Shown piece by piece: positions 1 through 6,745 of a DNA stretch of 15,362 nt. This stretch comes from JARDZI01 sp041639705 (lineage in GTDB: Bacteria; Bacillota; Clostridia; Clostridiales; Caloramatoraceae): positions 1-15,362 of the forward strand of contig JBEQBT010000056.1 of assembly GCA_041639705.1 (NCBI GenBank), in the 5' to 3' direction. Position numbers and translations under genes: made by a program. Positions within the stretch are counted from its first letter, which is position 1. Each line of letters begins with the position of its first letter. Under the pieces are notes generated by a model. The model made no database searches, had not been told where the DNA came from, and saw nothing but the letters and a program-made list of their open reading frames with translations.

Positions 1-31
1 ATTTACTTCCAAATATTATTGCTACCTTCAT
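1..31 (-). CDS. purE: PurE N-terminus (partial, runs off the left edge)
   Basis: Only the first ten codons are in the window and they read MKVAIIFGSK, the typical start of N5-carboxyaminoimidazole ribonucleotide mutase (PurE class I), which interconverts N5-CAIR and CAIR in de novo purine synthesis. The ATG at 31 has a perfect AGGAGG (39-44) seven bases upstream, which fixes the start. It lies downstream of purL on the same strand, fitting a purine cluster, but 220 bases and a repeat separate the two, so it may have its own promoter. With only ten residues the call rests on the start motif and the neighbour; another small Rossmann-like protein is not excluded. Confidence 0.72.
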   Translation of the reverse strand, partial: MKVAIIFGSK

Positions 32-114
32 AATAATACCTCCTGAAATAGTGTTGATATTAATTCATAGTTTATAAAGAATGTGTCTCATGCAAAAGTG
101 TTATCTGATGTGGC

Positions 115-185
115 TGTCATCCTGAGGGTAGGGTCGGATATTCCCTATGGTGCGTATAAGATCCTTCACTTCGTTCAGGATGACA
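115..185. repeat. Inverted-repeat element between purL and purE
   Basis: Perfect 11-bp arms (TGTCATCCTGA at 115-125 and TCAGGATGACA at 175-185) enclose about 49 bases. On the minus strand the right half reads CATCCTGAACGAAGTGAAGG followed by ATCTTA. I recall this as a very common intergenic repeat motif in many bacterial genomes; that is memory, not a search. It could fold as a long hairpin at the 3' end of the purL transcript. No U-tract follows, so it is not a clear intrinsic terminator. Confidence 0.6.
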
Positions 186-251
186 TTGACACTTGCAGCG
201 ACTTCCATAGCATGACAGATGCCATACGATACATTTCCACTCTATTATGCA

Positions 252-1157
252 TTATTTAAAATACCTAACTCCTGCTTCAAATATTTTTTGATTCTTATTT
301 CCAGAAATGTTCTTTGCAATATCCTGGCCAATTCTTTCTGAATGCCCCATCTTTCCAAATACCCTTCCATCAGGACTTGTAATTCCTTCAATTGCATAAT
401 CTGAACCATTTGGATTATATGGCATTTGCATAGATGCATTTCCAAAATCATCAACATATTGTGTTGCTATCTGTCCATTAATCAAAAGATGTTTTATTAC
501 TTCTTCACTTGCTGCAAATCTTCCTTCTCCGTGGGACATTGCAATAGTATGAATGTCTCCTGTTTCAACACTTCTAAGCCATGGTGACAATGTTGATGAC
601 ACCCTTGTTCTTACCATTCTTGATATATGTCTGCCGATTTTATTATAGGTGAGAGTAGGACATTTCTCATCTATATCTCTTATTTCCCCATATGGTACAA
701 GCCCAAGCTTTATAAGAGCTTGAAATCCATTGCATATTCCAAGTATAAGACCATCCCTGGATTCCAATAAATCTGTTACAGCCTCTTTTATTCTTGGATT
801 TCTAAAAACTGCAGCAATAAACTTACCTGATCCATCTGGTTCATCACCTGCGCTAAACCCTCCTGGTAAAGCTATTATTTGAGAGTTATTTATTTTCTCT
901 GCCATTATATTTATTGACTCTCCAATATCATAGGATGATAGATTATTAAATATCATAATATGAGGTTCTGCTCCTGCTCTTTCAAATGCTCTTGCTGTAT
1001 CATATTCACAGTTTGTTCCAGGAAATGTAGGTATAAGTACCCTTGGCTTTGCAAATCTTATAGAAGGTTTAGAATTATTTCTGACTTCATAATCTACATA
1101 TTCAACCTTTGTATTTTCCACTATAGCCTTTGTGGGGAATACCTTTTCCAATGGCAT
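252..1157 (-). CDS. purL: PurL C-terminal glutamine amidotransferase domain, separated from the synthase part by an in-frame stop
   Basis: This 301-residue open frame is the glutaminase (PurQ-like) domain of formylglycinamidine ribonucleotide synthase. It supplies ammonia from glutamine to the synthase domain. Visible motifs are FPGTNCEYDTARAFERAGAE (45-64), LPGGFSAGDE (97-106), the nucleophile elbow GICNGFQ with Cys142, SHGEGRF (208-214), and GHSER with the likely catalytic His272 and Glu274. The listed start is simply the first ATG after the stop at 1257-1259. No good Shine-Dalgarno precedes it, and the 33 codons between that stop and this ATG also encode linker-like sequence in the same frame (for example IEYEIIGKTQEKP and EEALRKWQ). 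The reading frame is therefore one piece of a formerly 1252-residue PurL. The domain looks intact, so the lesion is a single codon. It may be translated by re-initiation at this ATG, or not at all. Confidence 0.88.
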   Translation of the reverse strand: MPLEKVFPTKAIVENTKVEYVDYEVRNNSKPSIRFAKPRVLIPTFPGTNCEYDTARAFERAGAEPHIMIFNNLSSYDIGESINIMAEKINNSQIIALPGGFSAGDEPDGSGKFIAAVFRNPRIKEAVTDLLESRDGLILGICNGFQALIKLGLVPYGEIRDIDEKCPTLTYNKIGRHISRMVRTRVSSTLSPWLRSVETGDIHTIAMSHGEGRFAASEEVIKHLLINGQIATQYVDDFGNASMQMPYNPNGSDYAIEGITSPDGRVFGKMGHSERIGQDIAKNISGNKNQKIFEAGVRYFK

Positions 1158-1256
1158 TTGCCACTTTCTAAGAGCTTCCTCAATATTAATAATAATTTCA
1201 TTTATTTTTATAAATGGTTTTTCTTGAGTTTTTCCTATAATCTCATATTCAATTCC

Positions 1257-4010
1257 TTAAAGTTCATCCTCAATTTTAATTGACCCAGGTATTTCTAATA
1301 TTAGGGAGCCAAGTTCTGGGGTAAACAACCTGGACTCATTTAAAGTTATTACAGCACCTATTTTGTTTCCGAAGCACATGGTTGAAATCACCTCTGCAAT
1401 TCCTCCACCCTTTACTGCTGCTGCTGCTAGAACCTTACCATCTTGAATTAGCTCTCCAACTTTTTCATAGTTTCTATTTAACTTATCAAAATTAGGCATA
1501 TCTGCTGAATTTCTTTTTACTGGTACAAATAATATACTGCTTCCTGCCCTCTTAAATTCTGGAGAAATTATCCTATCTGCTTTTCCAGTGCTAACTGCAA
1601 ATGCAACAAGGGTAGGTGGGACATCAATGTCTTTAAAGGTTCCTGACATACTGTCTTTCCCACCTATTGCAGGAATTTTAAGCATTTTTTGTGCATATAA
1701 TGCTCCTAGTAATGCGCTAAATGGCTTTCCCCATCTTTTTGGATCACATCCTGGTTTTTCAAAGTATTCTTGAAGAGTAAGTCTTGTTTTTTTAAAATCT
1801 CCACCCATAGCTACAGTCTTTCCAACAGCTTCAATTATTGAATAAACTCCTCCATGAAATGGACTCCATTTTGCAAGCTTAGGTTCATATCCAAATGTCA
1901 TTGTTGTTGAGGTGTTTGTATTTCCATTTAAAACTGGAATCTTTGCAGCCATACCTTCAGCAGGAGTAGTCTGATACTTTCCTCCATATGGAAGAAGCAC
2001 TGAAGCAGCCCCAATCGTACTATCAAATCTTTCAACAAGACCTCTCTGACTGCATATATTTATGTCTTCAAGGTTCTTGAACCATTTTTCTTTAATGTTT
2101 TTTCCATCAATTTGATTTATTTTGAAATATGAATTTTCAGCTGGTGAAGCTACATTCACATCTGTTATCTGTTTTACTCCGTTGGTATTTAAAAAATCTC
2201 TGCTAATATCAACAATTGTATTTCCTCTCCATTTCATCCTAAGACGATTATTTGATGTTACATGGGCAACCACTGTTGCCTCAAGGTTTTCATCAAGTGA
2301 AAATCCTATAAACTTATCTACATTTTCCTTTGAAACAATAACAGCCATTCTTTCCTGGGATTCAGATATGGCAAGCTCAGTTCCATCAAGTCCTTCATAT
2401 TTTTTAGGTACAAGATCAAGATTAATTTCTAATCCTTCAGTCAATTCTCCAATTGCAACAGAAACTCCACCTGCTCCAAAGTCATTACATCTCTTTATAA
2501 GCTTAGCTGCCTCTGGCTTTCTAAAAAGTCTTTGTATTTTTCTTTCTGTAGGAGGGTTACCCTTTTGCACCTCAGCTCCGCAGATAAAAATTGATTCTTC
2601 AGTATGTTCCTTAGATGAACCTGTTGCGCCGCCACATCCATCACGCCCAGTTCTTCCTCCAACTAGTATAATTACATCCCCAGGGGTTGGTATCTCCCTT
2701 ATTACATTTGACCTTGGTGCTGCAGCTATAACAGCCCCAACTTCCATTCTTTTTGCAACAAAACCCTCATCATATACTTCATGAACCTGTCCTGTTGCAA
2801 TTCCAATCTGATTTCCATAGGAGCTATACCCTTTGGCTGCCCCGGTTGTAATCTTAATTTGTGGTAGTTTTCCATGAAGGGTATCTTCAATTTTAGTTCT
2901 AGGATCTGCGCTGCCGGTAACTCTCATTGCCTGGTATACATAGGCTCTTCCAGAAAGAGGATCTCTTATTGCACCTCCAAGGCAGGTTGCAGCACCTCCA
3001 TAGGGTTCTATTTCTGTTGGGTGGTTATGAGTTTCATTTTTAAACATAACAAGCCATTTTTCTAACTTTCCATCAACATCAACATCCACTTCAATGCTGC
3101 AGGCATTAATTTCTCCAGATACCTCCAAGTCATTAAGTAATCCTTTTTTTCTTAGATCCTTCATTCCAATAACTGCCATATCCATAAGACACATATCCCG
3201 AGAACTATTCCCATAAATAAAATCTCTTGAATTAATATATTCCCTATATGCTTCTTCAATTGGCTCTGAATAAACTCCCTTTTCAATCTGTACATTTTCA
3301 ATTTTAGTTTCAAATGTAGTATGACGGCAGTGATCAGACCAATATGTGTCAATTACCTTTATTTCAGTTATAGATGGATCTCTTTTTTCAGTGTTTTTAA
3401 AGTATTCTTGGCAAAACTTCAAATCCTCATAATTCATGGCAAAACCATTCTCATTCATGAATTCTCTGAGCTCTACATCTGTCATAGTTATAAAACCTTC
3501 TATTATTTTCACATTACTAGGATTCTCAATATTCATTTGCAGCTTATCTGGTTTTTCAAGAGATGCTTCCCTTGAATCTACTGGATTTATACAATAACCC
3601 TTTATTCTTTCAAATTCACCATCACTTATATTTCCACTTAAAATGATTACCTTTGCAGTGTGAATTTCTGGTTTATTATTTCCTGATAATATCTGAATAC
3701 ACTGTGCGGCAGAATCTGCTCTTTGATCAAATTGCCCTGGAAGATATTCTATTGCAAATACCCTATCACTGCTTTCACAAATAAACCTTTCCTCATATAA
3801 AAAGTCTACGGTGGGCTCAGAGAAAATTGTACCTAGTGCTCTTTTATAAACCTCTTCCTCAATTCCCTCTATATCATATCTATTAAGAACTCTGACACCT
3901 TTAATGAACCTTATTCTAAGATTATCAATAAGCTCTCTCATCAATTCCTGTGACTCTACATCAAAGCTGTTCTTCTTCTCAACAAAAACTCTCCTAACTC
4001 CTGTAATCAT
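1257..4010 (-). CDS. purL: Phosphoribosylformylglycinamidine synthase, synthase part (917 aa, ends at an in-frame UAA)
   Basis: PurL converts FGAR, ATP and glutamine to FGAM in step four of de novo purine synthesis. This is the long clostridial single-chain type, normally about 1250 residues. The N-terminal PurS-like part is followed by SDHCRH (225-230), NETHNHPTEIEP (325-336), the glycine-rich GAGGVSVAIGELTEG segment and GGKDSMSG, all hallmarks of the AIR-synthase-like ATP-binding repeats. The start at 4010 is chosen because GGAGG (4017-4021) lies six bases away; the ATG at 4014 is out of frame and too close. The chain ends at TAA (1257-1259), yet the same frame continues to 252 with the glutaminase domain, so the enzyme is cut between domains. 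Alone it could retain only ammonia-dependent activity. Expression is controlled by the guanine riboswitch just upstream. Confidence 0.93.
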   Translation of the reverse strand: MITGVRRVFVEKKNSFDVESQELMRELIDNLRIRFIKGVRVLNRYDIEGIEEEVYKRALGTIFSEPTVDFLYEERFICESSDRVFAIEYLPGQFDQRADSAAQCIQILSGNNKPEIHTAKVIILSGNISDGEFERIKGYCINPVDSREASLEKPDKLQMNIENPSNVKIIEGFITMTDVELREFMNENGFAMNYEDLKFCQEYFKNTEKRDPSITEIKVIDTYWSDHCRHTTFETKIENVQIEKGVYSEPIEEAYREYINSRDFIYGNSSRDMCLMDMAVIGMKDLRKKGLLNDLEVSGEINACSIEVDVDVDGKLEKWLVMFKNETHNHPTEIEPYGGAATCLGGAIRDPLSGRAYVYQAMRVTGSADPRTKIEDTLHGKLPQIKITTGAAKGYSSYGNQIGIATGQVHEVYDEGFVAKRMEVGAVIAAAPRSNVIREIPTPGDVIILVGGRTGRDGCGGATGSSKEHTEESIFICGAEVQKGNPPTERKIQRLFRKPEAAKLIKRCNDFGAGGVSVAIGELTEGLEINLDLVPKKYEGLDGTELAISESQERMAVIVSKENVDKFIGFSLDENLEATVVAHVTSNNRLRMKWRGNTIVDISRDFLNTNGVKQITDVNVASPAENSYFKINQIDGKNIKEKWFKNLEDINICSQRGLVERFDSTIGAASVLLPYGGKYQTTPAEGMAAKIPVLNGNTNTSTTMTFGYEPKLAKWSPFHGGVYSIIEAVGKTVAMGGDFKKTRLTLQEYFEKPGCDPKRWGKPFSALLGALYAQKMLKIPAIGGKDSMSGTFKDIDVPPTLVAFAVSTGKADRIISPEFKRAGSSILFVPVKRNSADMPNFDKLNRNYEKVGELIQDGKVLAAAAVKGGGIAEVISTMCFGNKIGAVITLNESRLFTPELGSLILEIPGSIKIEDEL

Positions 4011-4031
4011 ACATTACCTCCTTATCGCAAT

Positions 4032-4071
4032 ATAAAAATACCGTTCTGAAATTTGAGTAAATTCAGAACGG
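4032..4071 (-). terminator. Riboswitch-controlled attenuator upstream of purL
   Basis: On the minus strand a 10-bp stem CCGTTCTGAA/TTCAGAACGG (plus strand 4041-4050 and 4062-4071) is followed by TATTTTTATA, a typical intrinsic terminator, only about 20 bases before the purL start. An 11-base segment of its 5' arm and loop (4055-4065) can pair fully, with one G-U pair, with the 3' strand of aptamer stem P1 plus following bases (4119-4129). The terminator and that antiterminator exclude each other, so guanine binding should favour termination. A small extra hairpin GCCTT/AAGGC (4074-4087) lies between. Confidence 0.88.
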
Positions 4072-4124
4072 CTGCCTTGAGGAAGGCGTACCTAAAAAAG
4101 AGTAAAAATTACCCCTTATGAATT

Positions 4125-4195
4125 TACCCATAGTCGAAAGATTTACGGTCTTTCGGTAGAAACTTCTGAACCTTATTTTCAGTATTATATGGATA
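4125..4195 (-). promoter_or_regulatory. Guanine-class purine riboswitch, purL leader
   Basis: The 71-base aptamer has P1 TATCCATA/TATGGGTA (4188-4195 with 4125-4132), the ATATAAT J1/2 strand, P2 CTGAA/TTCAG with loop AATAAGG, the canonical J2/3 GTTTCTACC, a strong P3 CGAAAGA/TCTTTCG with loop CCGTAAA, and J3/1 GACTATG. The C in ACTATG corresponds to C74, which pairs with guanine or hypoxanthine; adenine riboswitches have U there. The kissing loops L2 and L3 are near consensus. It controls purL through the downstream attenuator, so guanine should turn purL off. Confidence 0.95.
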
Positions 4196-4214
4196 CAAAA
4201 TATTTTATATACAG

Positions 4215-4244
4215 ATGATATCACAAGATTTATAATATAGTCAA
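4215..4244 (-). promoter_or_regulatory. Probable sigma-A promoter of purL
   Basis: TTGACT (4239-4244) and TATCAT (4215-4220) are 18 bases apart on the minus strand. The predicted start, near 4207, lies about a dozen bases before the aptamer, which is the layout expected for a riboswitch leader. The region is very AT-rich, so other -10 boxes are possible. Confidence 0.6.
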
Positions 4245-4395
4245 TATATTATAAATAATTTAACGATATATTTCATATATGTTCGTTTGTTATTATATTA
4301 TTAATATTTATATCGCCTACCATTCCGAACATTAATCAAATGTAGCATTCTCCGCTTATTTGGGAACTTAATTTCATATTTGTGTGGTGATGCGT

Positions 4396-4556
4396 CGTAG
4401 TGGTGAACAGTGTTCACCACTACATTGAGAATAACGTGCACTGTAGTGGCCGATGCCCACATCGGCATGGTATTTTCGGCACATGGGATTCCCACAATTG
4501 ATGTAGGTATCTCCTACCACGTTAATGACCTGTCGATGTGGGCATCGACCACTACG
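4396..4556. repeat. Composite palindromic element with CGTAGTGGT ends
   Basis: The 161-bp block is bounded by the inverted ends CGTAGTGGT (4396-4404) and ACCACTACG (4548-4556). Inside are a 27-bp palindrome with 13-bp arms GTAGTGGTGAACA (4397-4409, mirrored at 4411-4423); a 22-base arm at 4443-4464 matching the inverse of 4534-4555 with one mismatch; local hairpins GCCGATG/CATCGGC (4449-4466), TGGGA/TCCCA (4484-4494) and GTAGG/CCTAC (4503-4517); and TAACGTG/CACGTTA (4432-4438, 4518-4524). A further pair, ATGCGTC/GACGCAT, flanks it (4390-4396, 4584-4590). Its base composition is clearly richer in GC than the surroundings. It looks like a non-autonomous, hairpin-type dispersed element. Short open frames over it are translations of the repeat and are not called as genes. 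I see no clear target-site duplication. Confidence 0.7.
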
Positions 4557-4640
4557 GTTCTATCACAGTTTAGTTTTAATAATGACGCATTATTTCTATA
4601 CATTTCATCAACCCAAATATAATAGCCAAGCATATAATAA

Positions 4641-4700
4641 AAAGCCAAGTATGAGGCAAGTGACAATCTTTAATATGTCACTCACTACATACCTGGCTTT
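4641..4700 (-). terminator. Second hairpin downstream of the permease gene
   Basis: Outer 13-base arms at 4641-4653 (AAAGCCAAGTATG) and 4688-4700 pair with one mismatch, and an inner stem AGTGAC/GTCACT (4659-4664, 4677-4682) stacks on them. On the minus strand the hairpin is followed by TTTTTATTATA, so it can act as a back-up terminator behind the first one at 4699-4733. A partial direct repeat, AGCCAAG, recurs just outside at 4624-4630. Confidence 0.55.
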
Positions 4701-4733
4701 AAAAAGAAAATGCTGCCCTAAAGGGCAGCATTT
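4699..4733 (-). terminator. Intrinsic terminator of the purine permease gene
   Basis: An 11-bp perfect stem, AAATGCTGCCC with its complement (4708-4718, 4723-4733), closes a TTTA tetraloop. On the minus strand it is followed by TTTTCTTTTT. It starts four bases after the permease stop codon. Confidence 0.9.
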
Positions 4734-4736
4734 AAA

Positions 4737-6170
4737 TTACAAAATTGCATTTATTACATAGCTTAGTATGAATAATCCAGTTACAATGTACAGTATCATA
4801 CTAACATCCTTAGCCTTCCTAGTAACTATTTTAGCTAGGCAGTAGAATATAAATCCTCCTGCAACACCTGTTGTGATGCTATAAGTAAAAGGCATAAGAG
4901 CTACTGTTAAAAATGCTGGAATTGCAATTGTAATATCATCCCATTCTATCTTTCCAAGACCATCAGCCATTAATACACCAACTAGTATTAAAGCTGGAGC
5001 TGTAGCAGCGGCTGGAACCATGCCAGCTATTGGTGCTATGAAAAGAGATAGTAAGAATAGTATTCCAACAGTTACTGCTGTAAGACCAGTTTTTCCGCCC
5101 TGTCCTATACCAGCTGCACTTTCAACATAGGTAGTAGTATTACTTGTACCAAGTAAAGCACCTATTGAAGTTGCTGTTGAATCTGCAAATAATGCTTTAT
5201 CAAGCTTTGATGAGAAACCTTTTCCTGATCTTAAGGATTCTTCATCCTTTGCATCAAATATACCAGCTTTTCTTCCTGTTCCAAGGAAGGTACCAATTGT
5301 ATCAAATGTATCTGTTAATGAGAAAGCGAATATTGTTGTGATTGCTATGAATATCTTTCCTGGATCAGCAAATAATCCTGCTATGTCCAGCTGAAAGAAG
5401 GTTGGTGAAAGACTCGGTATTTTAAAGCTTACTGTTGAAAGATCTGGTAAACTTGTAACATTAAATGGTAAAGCTACTATTGTTGTTGCTAATATACCAA
5501 TAAGTATTGCACTCTTTACTTTAAGTACCATTAAAATTATTGTAATTACAAGTCCTATTAAAGCAACCTGTGCAATTGGATCTTGAAAGTTAACAATTGC
5601 TGGAATTACATCCTTGAAAACTCCACCTTTACCTAATGGCACTATTAGGTTTGGTTCTTCTGCTGTAAACTGAAGGAAATGTGCCTCTTTAACACCAATG
5701 TAAGCAATGAACATTCCGATACCACCACTAATTGCATATTGCAATGATACTGGTATTGCATCGATTATCATTTTTCTTATATTTGTTACAGTAATTAGAA
5801 TATTAATAAGACCGCAAATAAATACCATTGCTAAAGCTTGTTGCCATGTAAAACCTAGTCCAAAAACTACTGTAAAAGTAAAGAAAGCATTTAACCCCAT
5901 ACCTGGTGCTACTGCAAAAGGTACGTTTGCTACTAAGCCCATTACAAAAGTACCAATGGTTGCTGCAAGAATTGTTGCTACAAATACAGCTCCACCATCC
6001 ATACCCGTTTGAGAAAGAATGCTTGGGTTAACAAAAATTATGTAAGCCATTGTTAGGAAAGTAGTTAGACCTGCAAAAACTTCTGTTTTGACATTTGTAC
6101 CATTTTCTTTCAATTTGAAAAATGAGTCTAAAAATGATTTCTTTGTCTGGTTTGATTGTTTGTTTTGCAT
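4737..6170 (-). CDS. pbuG: Purine permease, AzgA/PbuG type (NCS2 superfamily)
   Basis: A 477-residue, highly hydrophobic protein with about a dozen membrane segments, the usual length for the AzgA/PbuG hypoxanthine-guanine permeases. Family signatures are GLTTFLTMAYIIFVNPSIL near residues 34-52, VAPGMGLNAFFTF around 112-124, FSLTDTFDTIGTFLGTGR in the middle, and ADSTATSIGALLGTSNTTTYVESAAG, the second substrate-site region. It is expected to import guanine and hypoxanthine, most likely by proton symport, into the cytoplasm. The start at 6170 has AGGAGG (6178-6183) seven bases upstream. It stands alone, with its own promoter and guanine riboswitch upstream and a strong terminator directly downstream. 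The riboswitch supports guanine as a substrate. Xanthine or adenine specificity cannot be excluded from sequence alone. Confidence 0.92.
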   Translation of the reverse strand: MQNKQSNQTKKSFLDSFFKLKENGTNVKTEVFAGLTTFLTMAYIIFVNPSILSQTGMDGGAVFVATILAATIGTFVMGLVANVPFAVAPGMGLNAFFTFTVVFGLGFTWQQALAMVFICGLINILITVTNIRKMIIDAIPVSLQYAISGGIGMFIAYIGVKEAHFLQFTAEEPNLIVPLGKGGVFKDVIPAIVNFQDPIAQVALIGLVITIILMVLKVKSAILIGILATTIVALPFNVTSLPDLSTVSFKIPSLSPTFFQLDIAGLFADPGKIFIAITTIFAFSLTDTFDTIGTFLGTGRKAGIFDAKDEESLRSGKGFSSKLDKALFADSTATSIGALLGTSNTTTYVESAAGIGQGGKTGLTAVTVGILFLLSLFIAPIAGMVPAAATAPALILVGVLMADGLGKIEWDDITIAIPAFLTVALMPFTYSITTGVAGGFIFYCLAKIVTRKAKDVSMILYIVTGLFILSYVINAIL

Positions 6171-6293
6171 TTTCCATCCTCCTTCAAAAAATAAATTTTC
6201 ACCACCAATTACTATAGATAAATCAGTGAGCGAAAAGCAAAAAAAGCATTATAAGAAGAAGCAAAGTCATATACCATATCCCTCACTAGAATT

Positions 6294-6362
6294 ACCCATA
6301 GTTGAAGAGTTTACGGCCCTTCAGTAGAAGCTCCCGAACCATATCTTCGGAATTATATGGAT
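6294..6362 (-). promoter_or_regulatory. Guanine-class purine riboswitch, permease leader (variant J2/3)
   Basis: The 69-base aptamer has P1 ATCCATA/TATGGGT (6356-6362 with 6294-6300), P2 CCGAA/TTCGG with the canonical loop GATATGG, P3 TGAAG/CTTCA with loop region CCGTAAA, and J3/1 AACTATG with C74 retained, so guanine is the expected ligand. J2/3 reads GCTTCTACT instead of GTTTCTACC: position 47, which faces the ligand, is C rather than U, while U51 is kept. No clear terminator follows before the permease start. A TTCTTCTT stretch (6253-6260) can pair with the permease Shine-Dalgarno region AAGGAGGA (6177-6184), with two G-U pairs, so control may be at translation. Confidence 0.92.
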
Positions 6363-6390
6363 GGCTTGTCTTCAGTTTTTACACAATATA

Positions 6391-6419
6391 ATATTAGCAT
6401 TCCATTAAATAAAAGTCAA
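6391..6419 (-). promoter_or_regulatory. Probable sigma-A promoter of the purine permease gene
   Basis: TTGACT (6414-6419) and TAATAT (6391-6396) are 17 bases apart on the minus strand, with a TG one base before the -10 box. The predicted transcript starts near 6384, about 20 bases before the aptamer. Confidence 0.68.
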
Positions 6420-6620
6420 TGTTCTATTTTAATCTTCGTATTTATATTTCGACATGATTCGATTGCTTCCCATGTTATATTTAGGGTTGTTCGACACAGT
6501 ACGAACATTCGCATTCTGTTTTATGCTACATTATTGCATTATTCGACATTGTTTTCAATAGTGTTCTCAATTATACTCAATAAATCAGTAAGTTTTTCAA
6601 TTAAAAGTCTGGTTTGTATT
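6420..6620. other. Gene-free AT-rich stretch with repeated TTCGACA words
   Basis: No convincing gene is present on either strand here. The only structure seen is three copies of TTCGACA (6448, 6490, 6542) and an inverted pair TGTTCG/CGAACA (6488-6493, 6502-6507) upstream of the permease promoter. CGAACATT (6502-6509) also occurs upstream of purL at 4326-4333. These resemble the CGAAC core of PurR boxes known from Bacillus, but the spacing does not match that model. Confidence 0.3.
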
Positions 6621-6689
6621 TTAAAATATTTTTAATTGGTTTGTATTAATAAGAGTTCCATCAAGATCAAATAAAACTGCTTCAATCAA
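6621..6689 (-). pseudogene. 5' relic of a HAD-family phosphatase gene (22 codons)
   Basis: A good Shine-Dalgarno, GGAGGAG (6697-6703), stands seven bases before a TTG start at 6689. The frame then reads LIEAVLFDLDGTLINTNQL before KIF and a UAA at 6621-6623. FDLDGT is motif I of the HAD superfamily (nucleophile Asp plus general acid Asp), and the whole stretch matches the start of phosphoglycolate/pyrophosphatase-type HAD enzymes. Nothing resembling HAD motifs II to IV follows on this strand, so the rest of the gene is gone and the break lies near 6620-6633. It sits 57 bases after the lipoprotein gene and was probably once co-transcribed with it. The short peptide is unlikely to be functional. 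Confidence 0.75.
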
Positions 6690-6745
6690 AAAATCTCTCC
6701 TCCATCTAAAAGTAATGCTAAACATTAAAATTATTATATAATAAT

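Noticed and set aside
1257..1259. Programmed recoding of the stop (selenocysteine or pyrrolysine)
   Set aside because: Those use UGA or UAG; this is UAA, and no hairpin-like recoding signal is visible.
2122..2784. A 220-codon plus-strand frame inside purL
   Set aside because: It is antisense to conserved PurL motifs and has no Shine-Dalgarno; a shadow frame.
252..4010. A frameshift in purL
   Set aside because: Both parts are in the same phase (4010 and 1157 are equal modulo 3) and the linker reads through in that phase; only a stop codon separates them.
4125..4195. Adenine-class riboswitch
   Set aside because: J3/1 has C, not U, at position 74 in this and the other two aptamers.
4301..4622. 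Short open frames on both strands (64, 70 and 78 codons)
   Set aside because: They are translations of the palindromic element and its flanks, lack ribosome binding sites and show no domain-like composition.
6357..6635. A 92-codon plus-strand frame
   Set aside because: It covers the permease riboswitch and promoter and has no Shine-Dalgarno; its peptide looks like AT-rich noise.
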